Source of the DNA: Bacteroidota bacterium
Lineage (GTDB): Bacteria; Bacteroidota; Bacteroidia; Chitinophagales; Chitinophagaceae
Direction: 5' to 3'
DNA length: 5,383 nt
Assembly: GCA_947457085.1 (NCBI GenBank)
Contig: CANGUS010000140.1
Location: 1-5,383, forward strand
Under the pieces are notes generated by a model that searched no databases, was not told the origin of the DNA, and worked only from the letters and a program-made list of their open reading frames with translations. The position numbers and the translations under genes are program-made. Of this stretch, positions 1-5,383 are shown in pieces. Position 1 is the first letter of the stretch. Each line of letters opens with the position of its first letter.

Positions 1-28
1 AAAAATCGGTGACAAAAGCTGTTCTGAC

Positions 29-824
29 ATGAACAAATACCAATAAACATACTAAAGTTGAACCTAAAATTATAAAAAAAATATTAGTTGCTCATCCGCG
101 TCCTGAATCTGAGAAATCTCCATATTTTGAGCTAGAAAGAAAATATAATATCGAATTAGATTTTTGTCCATTTATTTTAGTAGAAGGAGTTCCAGCAAAA
201 GATTTTAGAAAACAACGTGTTGAAATTAAAGATTATACGGCCATTATATTTAATAGTAGAAATGCCATTGATCATTTTTTTAGAATTGTAGATGAATTAA
301 GAATCAAGATTTCACCAGAAATGAAATATTTCTGTATAACAGAAGCAATTGCTTTATATCTTCAGAAGTTCATAGTTTATAGAAAACGTAAAATATTTTT
401 TGGTAGTGATGGTACTGTCAATAAAATGTTGGAAGTAATTACAAAACATAAATCAAAAGAAAAATATCTAGTTCCTCTGAATGATATTTGCAGAGTTGAA
501 ACTTTAGATTGTTTAGCTAAAAACAATTTAGAGCATGTTGAAGTCATGTTGTACAAAACGGTTTGTAACGATGTGAGAGATTTATTGAAAAAGAAACATG
601 ACATGATTATTTTCTTTACGCCGGGAGGAATTAAATCATTATTTGAAAATGCACCAAAATTTGTTCAAAACGATACCTATATTGGAGCATTTGGTCCAAT
701 AACAAGCAAAGCTGTAGAAGATGCAGGATTGCAATTGCAATTAAAAGCACCAATGCCTAATGCGCCTTCAATGGTATCTGCTTTGGATATTTTTTTAGCC
801 GCTCAGTTAAAGAAAAAAAAATAG
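29..824 (+). CDS. hemD: Uroporphyrinogen-III synthase (HemD family), 5' end disturbed by an apparent one-base frame shift
   Basis: HemD closes and inverts ring D of hydroxymethylbilane to give uroporphyrinogen III in cytoplasmic heme/siroheme synthesis. The frame is open from base 33 to the TAG at 822-824 and translates from about base 69 as IIKKILVAHPRP, then SPYFELERKY, FILVEGVPAKDFRKQ, SRNAIDHFF, MKYFCITEA and YIVYRKRKI-like stretches, and late in the protein FFTPGGIKSLF and PNAPSMVSAL. This is the full two-domain pattern I know from Bacteroidota HemD proteins of about 250 residues. The oddity is the start: no in-frame ATG, GTG or TTG occurs between the TGA at 30-32 and the ATG at 321, and starting at 321 would remove about a third of the protein, including most of the first domain segment. 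The ATG at 29-31 sits in an ATGA overlap with that TGA but reads into TAA at 44-46 after five codons. Removing one A from 35-37 would join it to the HemD frame, giving about 264 residues. I therefore set the start at 29 by inference. A sequencing error, a real mutation or a rare start such as ATT at 69 are all possible. Family assignment is firm; the start is not. Confidence 0.8.
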
Positions 825-838
825 CCATGCTCTTTTTT
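816..838. terminator. Possible bidirectional terminator between convergent genes
   Basis: An A run (816-821) and a T run (833-838) flank a short AGC-CAT-GCT hairpin (823-831), with a single T/C mismatch at 822/832. Transcripts from either side would form a small stem followed by a U-rich tract. It overlaps the last codons and stop of hemD and the stop of the convergent gene at 837, where only 12 bases separate the two coding regions. The stem has just three strong inner pairs plus A-T pairs, so this is a structural suggestion only. Confidence 0.35.
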
Positions 839-1232
839 ATTCTTCTTTTTTATTGATTTCAAGCTTTTCTTTTTCCAATTTTTCTTTTTGTTTGGCTTCT
901 CTTCGTTCGCGTTGCAAGTCGTCATATTCTAAAAATTGTCTTATAGTTAATACTTTTCGAAATTCTTCATCCCGTTTTTTAAATACAGTATAATATACTC
1001 TTTTCATAGCCTCTTTTTCTGTATGTGCTGCAAATGCCGAATCTAATTGTTGAGAAACGATTAAATTAATTTGATACACTTTTTCAGTTGTGCTAGAATC
1101 TAATTTCAAATCATCTACCATTTGTTTGGTATAATAAGTTGCTTTTTCTTCCGGTGTTCTTTTTTTATAGCTTTGACTAAATGAAGTGTACAAGGTAAAA
1201 GAAATAATAAGTAGTAGGCTTATTTTTTTCAT
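837..1232 (-). CDS. Small exported Spy/CpxP-like (LTXXQ-type) helical protein
   Basis: This encodes a 131-residue protein with a clear signal peptide: MKK at the start, a hydrophobic core around residues 5-17, and SFSQ at 17-20, where cleavage between S19 and Q20 would leave an N-terminal glutamine, as is common in Bacteroidota exports. The mature part is predicted to be almost all helix and highly charged. TPEEKATYYTKQM followed by LKLDSSTTEKVYQIN (about 26-56) resembles the first helix pair of small Spy/CpxP-like proteins. KKRDEEFRKVLTIRQFLEY (85-103) contains an LTxxQ motif, L95-T-I-R-Q99. The tail from 108 is a Lys/Glu-rich, coiled-coil-like run. Related periplasmic proteins act as chaperones or envelope-stress sensors, but that role is only inferred here. 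No lipoprotein cysteine is present. The gene seems to be a single-gene unit: it converges on hemD, and 116 bases separate it from the upstream moaC-mogA gene on the same strand. Its exact substrate or partner cannot be read from the sequence. Confidence 0.75.
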   Translation of the reverse strand: MKKISLLLIISFTLYTSFSQSYKKRTPEEKATYYTKQMVDDLKLDSSTTEKVYQINLIVSQQLDSAFAAHTEKEAMKRVYYTVFKKRDEEFRKVLTIRQFLEYDDLQRERREAKQKEKLEKEKLEINKKEE

Positions 1233-1268
1233 AGGTATTTTTTGATTTATAAAACCATCATTTGAATT

Positions 1269-1296
1269 TAATCAAAGGACGTAGGTTAATTGATTA
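1269..1296. repeat. Short inverted repeat in the gene-free gap
   Basis: TAATCAA at 1269-1275 and its exact reverse complement TTGATTA at 1290-1296 are separated by 14 bases, between the minus-strand moaC-mogA gene and the start of the exported-protein gene. It could be an operator upstream of the latter, but a 7-base arm in DNA this AT-rich is easily a chance match. The rest of the 1233-1348 gap holds no ORF and no convincing promoter. Confidence 0.15.
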
Positions 1297-1348
1297 GTTG
1301 CGTTTCGTAAAACTATAAATAATTAAACACCTAGCATATTTTTTTTTG

Positions 1349-2260
1349 TTAATCATGTCGAATGCCTTCTATCACTTTAAAAATATGCTTCACATAAGGA
1401 AACAAGGCTTGCATACTTTCTTTAGCGCCATTAGTTGACCCAGGCAATGTAATCACTAAAGTATTTCCTATAAAACCTGCAATTCCTCTTGATAGCATGG
1501 CATATGGTGTTCGTTGTTGTCCATAATTTCTTGCGACCTCCATAATGCCAGGAATTTCCCTTTCAATTAATTCTGCTATCGATTCCGGTGTTATATCTCT
1601 AGGAGATAAACCAGTACCTCCTGTAAATAAAATTAAATCAAAATGCTCATCTACTAATTTTTTAACCGTGTTTTGTATGGCTATTTTTTCATCTGGAATG
1701 ATAGAATAATGCGAAGTATGAATAGTTGATTTTTCTAATAATGAAATAACGGCCTTGCCAGCTTTATCTTCTTTTTTACCAGCACTCACTGAGTCACTAC
1801 AAACAACTACAGCCGTTTTTATTGCTCTCGTCATTTTATCTTGAAAAGAGGATTTTCCTCCTTTTTTATTCAACAATTTGATGGAAGAAATTTCTATATT
1901 TTTATCAATTGGTTTGAGCATATCATACATGGTGAGGGCTACTATTGATGCACCATGCATTGCTTCTACCTCTAATCCTGTTTTATAAATGGTGGCTGCT
2001 TCCACATAAATATGGATAGTTAAATTGTCAATTTCATGTCGAATATGCGTGTATTCAATAGGCAATGGATGGCAATCAGGAATGACATCACTTGTTTTTT
2101 TTACAGCCAATAAACCTGCCGCTCTCGAAAACTCAAAAACATCCCCTTTGGGAACTCGTTTTTCAAGGATTGCTTTTATTGTTTCTTCGCTACTCACTTT
2201 TAATTGTGCTGTTGCAGTAGCAAATCGTAAAGTACTTATTTTATCTAGGATATTAACCAT
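1349..2260 (-). CDS. moaCB: Bifunctional molybdenum cofactor protein, MoaC-MogA/MoaB fusion
   Basis: The 303-residue protein joins two cytoplasmic molybdopterin enzymes. Residues 1-140 are MoaC, which with MoaA makes cyclic pyranopterin monophosphate from GTP. They contain KGDVFEFSRAAGLLAVKKT (38-56), PDCHPLP (61-67), EVEAMHGASIVALTMYDMLK (97-116) and the end motif LLNKKGGKS. The residues aligning with the E. coli MoaC active-site Lys, His, Asp and Lys appear to be K54, H64, D113 and K116, all present. Residues 145-303 are a MogA/MoaB domain (molybdopterin adenylyltransferase type): VVVCSDSVSAG (151-161), IIPDE with D190, TGGTGLSPRDITPE (213-226) with D222, and TPYAMLSRGIAG followed by TLPGST. 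This last part resembles the plant Cnx1G/gephyrin G domain, which favours MogA-like adenylation over inactive MoaB, although annotations of this fusion usually say MoaC/MoaB. The linker is very short, with no sign of a lost stop codon. No other moa or moe gene lies in the window. The ATG at 2258-2260 fits the usual MVDI-like MoaC start. Confidence 0.93.
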   Translation of the reverse strand: MVNILDKISTLRFATATAQLKVSSEETIKAILEKRVPKGDVFEFSRAAGLLAVKKTSDVIPDCHPLPIEYTHIRHEIDNLTIHIYVEAATIYKTGLEVEAMHGASIVALTMYDMLKPIDKNIEISSIKLLNKKGGKSSFQDKMTRAIKTAVVVCSDSVSAGKKEDKAGKAVISLLEKSTIHTSHYSIIPDEKIAIQNTVKKLVDEHFDLILFTGGTGLSPRDITPESIAELIEREIPGIMEVARNYGQQRTPYAMLSRGIAGFIGNTLVITLPGSTNGAKESMQALFPYVKHIFKVIEGIRHD

Positions 2261-2264
2261 GTTA

Positions 2265-2272
2265 CAAATTTA
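2265..2272 (-). promoter_or_regulatory. Candidate Bacteroidota -7 box for moaC-mogA
   Basis: On the minus strand this reads TAAATTTG, an exact match to the TAnnTTTG -7 consensus of Bacteroidota promoters. The nearest upstream TTG lies 24 bases away (TTTG is 28 away), slightly longer than the usual 17-23. The box ends only four bases before the ATG, so the transcript would be almost leaderless. That makes a functional role doubtful. Confidence 0.22.
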
Positions 2273-2340
2273 GTAGAAAGAAGTTAAATTTTATTGCAAG
2301 CAAATTCATTCTGTTAAATGATAAATCGATAGTGTAGAAT

Positions 2341-3084
2341 TTGAAATTTGATATTACTTTTGTTGCTGTGGCTAAAAAGAAATCTCCATCTACATTTTTG
2401 ATCAAACTGAAACGTTTTGTTTTAGGATTAATTATCGCGAATGTATTATTCATTGTATTAACAAAATGGATAAACACTCCTATTACCTCAGTTATGATTG
2501 GATCCATCTTGAAAGGAAATGGTTTGACAAGAGAGTATATTTCGTACGATAAAATGGGTCGAAATGCAAAGCTAGCAGTCATTTGTAGTGAAGATCAGCT
2601 TTTTCCTGATCACAATGGATTTGATATGGATGCGATAAAAAAAGCAGTCAAATACAATAATGATCCAAAACATAAAAAGATTTTAGGCGCTTCAACTATA
2701 TCGCAACAAACAGCAAAAAATGTTTTTCTTTGGAATGGTAGAAATTGGTTTCGTAAAGGACTAGAAGTGTATCACACGTTTATGATAGAGCTGATTTGGG
2801 GTAAAAAAAGAATTTTAGAAACCTATTTAAATGTTGCCGAAATGGGTGAGGGCATTTTTGGTATTCAAGCGGCTTCTCAATATTATTTTAAAAAAGAAGC
2901 TAACAAATTAACGAAAAGCGAAGCGGCATGGATTGCCACAATCCTACCCAATCCGGCAGTTTGGAGCATAGACAATCCATCTTCATCTTTGGTAAAAAAA
3001 CATAAATGGATTTTGAAACAAATGAATAATTTGGATGATGATGAGGAAACCATGAAACTAATTAATGATATTACTAATAAATAA
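2341..3084 (+). CDS. mtgA: Monofunctional peptidoglycan glycosyltransferase (GT51)
   Basis: MtgA polymerises lipid II into glycan strands at the outer face of the inner membrane and has no transpeptidase domain. Read from the TTG at 2341 it has 247 residues. A basic segment (KKKSPSTFLIKLKR, 12-25) precedes one membrane helix at about 26-41, giving a single N-terminal anchor with the domain outside. GT51 motifs are in order: SEDQLFPDHNGFD (83-95) with catalytic E84 and D85, GASTISQQTAKN (116-127), RNWFRKGLE (134-142), then IELIWGKKRILETYLNVAEM (149-168) with E150 in the place of the second conserved glutamate, and GEGIFGIQAASQYYF. Length and motif set match intact MtgA. The start is uncertain: a stop at 2335-2337 closes the frame, and only TTG 2341, GTG 2368 and TTG 2398 precede the membrane helix; there is no ATG. 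GTG 2368, giving MAKKKS, looks most natural as an N terminus. The gene lies 15 bases ahead of asd and probably shares its transcript. Confidence 0.92.
   Translation: MKFDITFVAVAKKKSPSTFLIKLKRFVLGLIIANVLFIVLTKWINTPITSVMIGSILKGNGLTREYISYDKMGRNAKLAVICSEDQLFPDHNGFDMDAIKKAVKYNNDPKHKKILGASTISQQTAKNVFLWNGRNWFRKGLEVYHTFMIELIWGKKRILETYLNVAEMGEGIFGIQAASQYYFKKEANKLTKSEAAWIATILPNPAVWSIDNPSSSLVKKHKWILKQMNNLDDDEETMKLINDITNK
2355..2362 (+). promoter_or_regulatory. Candidate -7 box near the mtgA start
   Basis: TACTTTTG matches TAnnTTTG exactly. It lies inside the longest version of the mtgA frame, just ahead of GTG 2368. If used, transcription would begin close to that GTG and the TTG at 2341 could not be the start codon. 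No TTTG or TTG occurs at the usual upstream distance, and such boxes arise by chance in AT-rich DNA. Confidence 0.18.
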
Positions 3085-3088
3085 TAAA

Positions 3089-3092
3089 AGGA
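3089..3092 (+). promoter_or_regulatory. Shine-Dalgarno-like site of asd
   Basis: AGGA, within AAAAGGA, ends seven bases before the asd ATG at 3100-3102, inside the 15-base gap after mtgA. Ribosome binding sites of this type are not typical of Bacteroidota and I see none before the other starts in the window, so it may help reinitiation on the shared mtgA-asd transcript. Confidence 0.4.
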
Positions 3093-3099
3093 ATAAATA

Positions 3100-4089
3100 A
3101 TGAAAATAGCAGTGGTGGGTGCTACAGGATTGGTGGGCAGTAAAATATTACAGGTTTTAGAAGAACGAAATTTCCCAGTAACAGAGCTTATTCCCGTTGC
3201 ATCTCAAAAATCTATTGGAAAAGCAATTTCATTTAAAGGAAAGCAATATAAAGTGGTTTCCTATCAAGATGCTATCGCAGCAAAACCAAGCATAGCTATA
3301 TTTTCAGCAGGAGGATCAACTTCGTTAGAATTAGCTCCTAAATTTGCTGAAGCAGGTATTTATGTAATCGATAATTCATCTGCTTGGAGAATGAATCCCA
3401 ATAATAAATTAATTGTTCCAGAAGTTAATGGAGAGGTTTTGACCAAAAATGATTACATCATTGCCAATCCAAATTGCTCCACCATACAAATGGTAATGGT
3501 TTTGAAACCTTTACACTTGAAATATAAAATTAAACGAGTAATCGTTTCCACTTATCAATCAGTAACAGGTACTGGCGTAAAAGCGGTGTCACAACTCAAC
3601 AATGAACGTAATAACTTAGAAGGAGAAAAAGCGTATCCTTATCAAATAGATATGAATATCATTCCTCAAATAGATGTGTTTACCGAAAATGGCTACACTA
3701 AAGAAGAGATGAAAATGATATTAGAAACTAAAAAAATTCTGCAAGATGATAGTATCAAAGTAACGGCTACATGTGTGCGCATTCCAGTAATGGGTGGCCA
3801 TAGCGAGAGTGTCAATATTGAGTTTGAAAATGATTTCGATTTAGCGGACGTAAAGAAACTATTAGAAAATTTTGAAGGTATAACCGTTGTAGATGATATT
3901 GCCAATTTGCAATACCCAATGCCTTTGCACGCACATGATAAAGATGATGTATTTGTAGGCCGGCTTCGTAGAGATGAAACCCAAAACAACACCCTAAATT
4001 GCTGGATAGTTTCCGATAATTTACGCAAAGGGGCTGCAACCAATGCAGTACAAATCGCGGAGAAATTACTACAAGAAAAGTTTGTTTAA
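3100..4089 (+). CDS. asd: Aspartate-semialdehyde dehydrogenase
   Basis: Asd reduces L-aspartyl-4-phosphate to L-aspartate-4-semialdehyde with NADPH, the branch point of the aspartate pathway leading to lysine/diaminopimelate, threonine and methionine. The 329-residue protein starts with the Rossmann motif VVGATGLVGSKIL (5-17). Next come FSAGGSTS (68-75), DNSSAWRM (91-98) and VPEVN (106-110), and the catalytic NPNCST with nucleophile C126. TYQSVTGTG (151-159) carries the conserved Gln, EEMK (202-205) and R227-IPVMGGH234 hold the substrate-binding Arg and the catalytic His, and VGRLRRD (286-292) and the SDNLRKGAATNAVQIAE region near the end complete the family pattern. Length and all key residues are normal. 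The ATG at 3100 places the glycine-rich loop in the expected position and has an AGGA seven bases upstream. It follows mtgA closely, so both probably contribute to wall synthesis from one transcript: diaminopimelate supply and glycan polymerisation. It converges on apaG across 52 bases with no strong terminator hairpin. Confidence 0.97.
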   Translation: MKIAVVGATGLVGSKILQVLEERNFPVTELIPVASQKSIGKAISFKGKQYKVVSYQDAIAAKPSIAIFSAGGSTSLELAPKFAEAGIYVIDNSSAWRMNPNNKLIVPEVNGEVLTKNDYIIANPNCSTIQMVMVLKPLHLKYKIKRVIVSTYQSVTGTGVKAVSQLNNERNNLEGEKAYPYQIDMNIIPQIDVFTENGYTKEEMKMILETKKILQDDSIKVTATCVRIPVMGGHSESVNIEFENDFDLADVKKLLENFEGITVVDDIANLQYPMPLHAHDKDDVFVGRLRRDETQNNTLNCWIVSDNLRKGAATNAVQIAEKLLQEKFV

Positions 4090-4141
4090 GGAATCGGTAA
4101 AATAAAAATTAATCCAAAAATTCGACGTTTTGTTTGAAAAC

Positions 4142-4528
4142 TTAATTCAATTTATGGGGTGCTACCAATTCAAACTCAGGAATATTGATGCTGAACATAT
4201 TTTTATTCAACATGTTTTCCATTTGGTACTTCCCTAACATTCGGCCTATTTCTGTGCGAATACTTACGCCCGACATATATTGAAATGATTCCCCTGGCTC
4301 TAAAATAGGTTGTTGACCTACAACTCCTTCCCCTTCTACCTCTCTGTGGGTAGCATTGCTATCAAAAATTTGCCAATGTCGGCGCAATAATTTGACAGGG
4401 AAATTTGAAAAATTATCAATAGTTACTTTGTAAGCAAATGCATGTTCATTCAGCAATGGGTTAGATTGTTCATAGTTATAGTAAGTTTCTACTGTTATGC
4501 TAATTCCTTGTGTTATAAGTTGTACCAT
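4142..4528 (-). CDS. apaG: ApaG domain protein (DUF525)
   Basis: This is a 128-residue single-domain ApaG protein, an immunoglobulin/fibronectin-III-like beta sandwich. The N-terminal strands ITQGISITVETYYNYEQS (5-22) lead to FAYKVTIDN (31-39), the hallmark LLRRHWQIFDSN (47-58), then EVEGEGVVGQQPILEPGESF (63-82), YMSGVSIRTEIGRMLGKYQM and a C-terminal strand with FSINIPEFEL. The motifs run in the usual order and the length is normal. ApaG was named from a cobalt-resistance and magnesium-efflux phenotype in Salmonella, and the same domain occurs in F-box protein FBXO3 and in PDIP38 (POLDIP2). Its molecular role in bacteria is unsettled, so I make no claim beyond the family. It is not next to apaH or ksgA here, its partners in proteobacteria. 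It may be the last gene of the bcp block, 53 bases after the HExxH gene, or have its own promoter. The start at the CAT at 4526-4528 fits the family N terminus. Confidence 0.95.
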   Translation of the reverse strand: MVQLITQGISITVETYYNYEQSNPLLNEHAFAYKVTIDNFSNFPVKLLRRHWQIFDSNATHREVEGEGVVGQQPILEPGESFQYMSGVSIRTEIGRMLGKYQMENMLNKNMFSINIPEFELVAPHKLN

Positions 4529-4581
4529 GATAGCTAGAGTTTTGTAAAAATAAGATTATTTTCTTTTTAAACGTTTATTCT

Positions 4582-4899
4582 TCAAGAGATTGTAATTCCA
4601 TCAAGAATAGCTGAGTTTAGCGATGCTTTTCGTGCTTCAATTTCAAAAGGATTGTTGAAGTAGCCCAATTGAAAACTGTATTTGATGTATTTATATAAAA
4701 ATACAAAAGCACCTTCTCTTTTCCACTGTTTTACATGCATGATTTCATGTCGCAGTAAATTTTTTGAGGCAAGAAATTCTTGTTTTGTTATTTGATGTAA
4801 ATAAATGGTGTTCATGAAAACAATGGCACAATTGTCAGTTCGTAGTTTCAACGAAGCTAATTTTGCAATCCATGATTTTTCTTTTATGAATACCTTCAT
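4582..4899 (-). CDS. Small HExxH putative zinc-binding protein, uncharacterised
   Basis: This is a 105-residue protein whose centre carries a zinc-metallopeptidase signature: LLRHEIMHVKQW, with H51, E52 and H55. About 30 residues later NNPFEIEARKA (82-92) provides E86 and E88 in a setting like the third, glutamate, ligand of gluzincins. The N-terminal half (KEKSWIAKLASLKLR, then CAIVFMNTIYLH) looks like a small beta unit before the zinc helix. I recall similar short conserved Bacteroidota proteins, sometimes labelled DUF4157-like, without known substrates. I see no signal peptide and no convincing membrane helix; the aromatic stretch at 65-81 is probably an amphipathic helix packing on the active site. 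It is much smaller than typical secreted proteases. Its ATG directly follows the TAA of bcp (TAAATG on the minus strand), so translation is probably coupled to the peroxidase. Peptidase activity is inference from the motif alone; no substrate can be proposed. Confidence 0.8.
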   Translation of the reverse strand: MKVFIKEKSWIAKLASLKLRTDNCAIVFMNTIYLHQITKQEFLASKNLLRHEIMHVKQWKREGAFVFLYKYIKYSFQLGYFNNPFEIEARKASLNSAILDGITIS

Positions 4900-5364
4900 T
4901 TATTTCCATAGTTTTAAAATCTGTTGAGCATGTTCTTTTGCTTTTACCTTGTCAATAATATGAGCAATTTTCCCTTCTTCATCAATTAAAAAAGTAGTTC
5001 GCAAAACACCCATATATTTTCTTCCATACATGCTTTTTTCACCCCACACTCCGTATTTTTCTAAAATAGCATGATCCGTATCCGCTAGTAAATGATAGGG
5101 TAATTGTTGTTTTTCAATAAATTTTATATGAGAAGATTCATCATCGGGACTAATGCCAATTATTTCCATTCCAGCTTTTGTCAAAGAAGAATAGTGGTCA
5201 CGTAGGTTGCATGCTTCTACGGTACATGTAGGGGTCATATCTTTAGGATAAAAAAACAAAACTACTTTTTTACCAATTAAATCCTTTAAGGATATTTTTT
5301 TCCCTTCTTGATTTTTTAAATTAAATGCGGGTGCTTTTTTTCCTACTTCGAGAGTTGTTGCCAT
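4900..5364 (-). CDS. bcp: Thioredoxin-dependent thiol peroxidase (Bcp/PrxQ peroxiredoxin)
   Basis: Bcp reduces hydrogen peroxide and organic hydroperoxides in the cytoplasm using electrons from thioredoxin. The 154-residue protein has the AhpC/TSA thioredoxin fold: LEVGKKAPAFNL (5-16), KVVLFFYPKD (33-42), then the active site TPTCTVEACNLRD with peroxidatic C47 and resolving C52 four residues on, the PrxQ atypical two-cysteine arrangement. T44 and R122 (GVLRTTFLID, 119-128) complete the catalytic triad, and IIGISPDD (68-75) and KYGVWGEK (103-110) are family motifs. Length is normal and no residue is missing. The ATG at 5362-5364 gives the standard N terminus. Only 19 bases remain upstream in the window, so the promoter or an upstream gene cannot be judged. 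It leads a minus-strand block, with the HExxH gene starting immediately after its stop codon and apaG further on. Confidence 0.97.
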   Translation of the reverse strand: MATTLEVGKKAPAFNLKNQEGKKISLKDLIGKKVVLFFYPKDMTPTCTVEACNLRDHYSSLTKAGMEIIGISPDDESSHIKFIEKQQLPYHLLADTDHAILEKYGVWGEKSMYGRKYMGVLRTTFLIDEEGKIAHIIDKVKAKEHAQQILKLWK

Positions 5365-5383
5365 AATTTTATCGTGTTAATGT

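Noticed and set aside
377..604. Minus-strand ORF of 75 codons inside hemD
   Set aside because: Antisense shadow of conserved HemD coding sequence, with no family resemblance.
729..740. Perfect 12-base palindrome TTGCAATTGCAA
   Set aside because: It lies in hemD coding sequence for a Leu-Gln repeat and is explained by codon repetition; no partner site was seen.
321..824. A separate 167-residue gene starting at ATG 321
   Set aside because: The same frame upstream (from about 69) carries conserved HemD sequence, so 321 is an internal methionine, not the gene start.
2025..2273. Plus-strand ORF of 82 codons opposite moaC
   Set aside because: It is antisense to conserved MoaC motifs and its protein has no recognisable domain.
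2262..2582. Minus-strand ORF of 106 codons over the mtgA 5' part
   Set aside because: Shadow of the mtgA membrane anchor and first GT51 motif; no independent support.
3693..4043. Minus-strand ORFs of 116 and 75 codons inside asd
   Set aside because: Both are antisense to the conserved C-terminal half of Asd and have low-complexity, Ser-rich or unrecognisable translations.
4127..4141. Hairpin GTTTT-GTTTG-AAAAC between asd and apaG as a terminator
   Set aside because: Only five mostly A-T pairs and no clear T run directly after it on either strand; too weak to call.
4530..4581. Promoter for apaG (minus-strand TATTTTTA with an upstream TTTA)
   Set aside because: The -7 box lacks the final G and the spacing is short; AT-rich DNA gives such matches by chance.
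1..5383. A defence, mobile or otherwise new multi-gene system
   Set aside because: Every sizeable ORF falls into a recognised housekeeping family or a small conserved-type protein; no repeats, integrases, toxins, nucleases or unusual gene clustering were seen.

Overview
This window is an ordinary, gene-dense stretch of a low-GC chromosome, most probably from a member of the Bacteroidota (Flavobacteriia, Sphingobacteriia or Chitinophagia; I cannot resolve which). The assignment rests on a HemD of the divergent Bacteroidota type, a fused MoaC-MogA/MoaB protein, a small secreted Spy/CpxP-like protein with an FSQ signal-peptide end, the general scarcity of Shine-Dalgarno sequences, and a few TAnnTTTG-type boxes. 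I see no RNA gene, mobile element, CRISPR array or phage gene, and no gene-free stretch longer than about 116 bases.

Layout from left to right. A plus-strand hemD-type uroporphyrinogen-III synthase gene (about 29-824) has a problem at its 5' end: its frame is open from base 33, but it has no ATG, GTG or TTG before an internal ATG at 321. It converges, across 12 bases, on a minus-strand gene for a small exported LTXXQ-type protein (837-1232). Next, also on the minus strand, is the bifunctional molybdenum cofactor gene moaC-mogA/moaB (1349-2260). It is divergent from a plus-strand pair: mtgA, a membrane-anchored peptidoglycan glycosyltransferase (2341-3084, no ATG start), then asd, aspartate-semialdehyde dehydrogenase (3100-4089). 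asd converges on a minus-strand block made of bcp/prxQ thiol peroxidase (4900-5364), an abutting 105-residue HExxH protein (4582-4899), and apaG (4142-4528).

Functionally these are mostly housekeeping genes: tetrapyrrole synthesis, molybdenum cofactor synthesis, peptidoglycan polymerisation and the aspartate pathway (which feeds lysine/diaminopimelate), and peroxide detoxification. The mtgA-asd pair has a plausible cell-wall link. The bcp/HExxH pair looks translationally coupled, and the HExxH protein is the least understood gene here. I found no convincing new multi-gene system. The points most worth a second look are the damaged or atypical hemD start, the atypical mtgA start, and the HExxH protein coupled to bcp.
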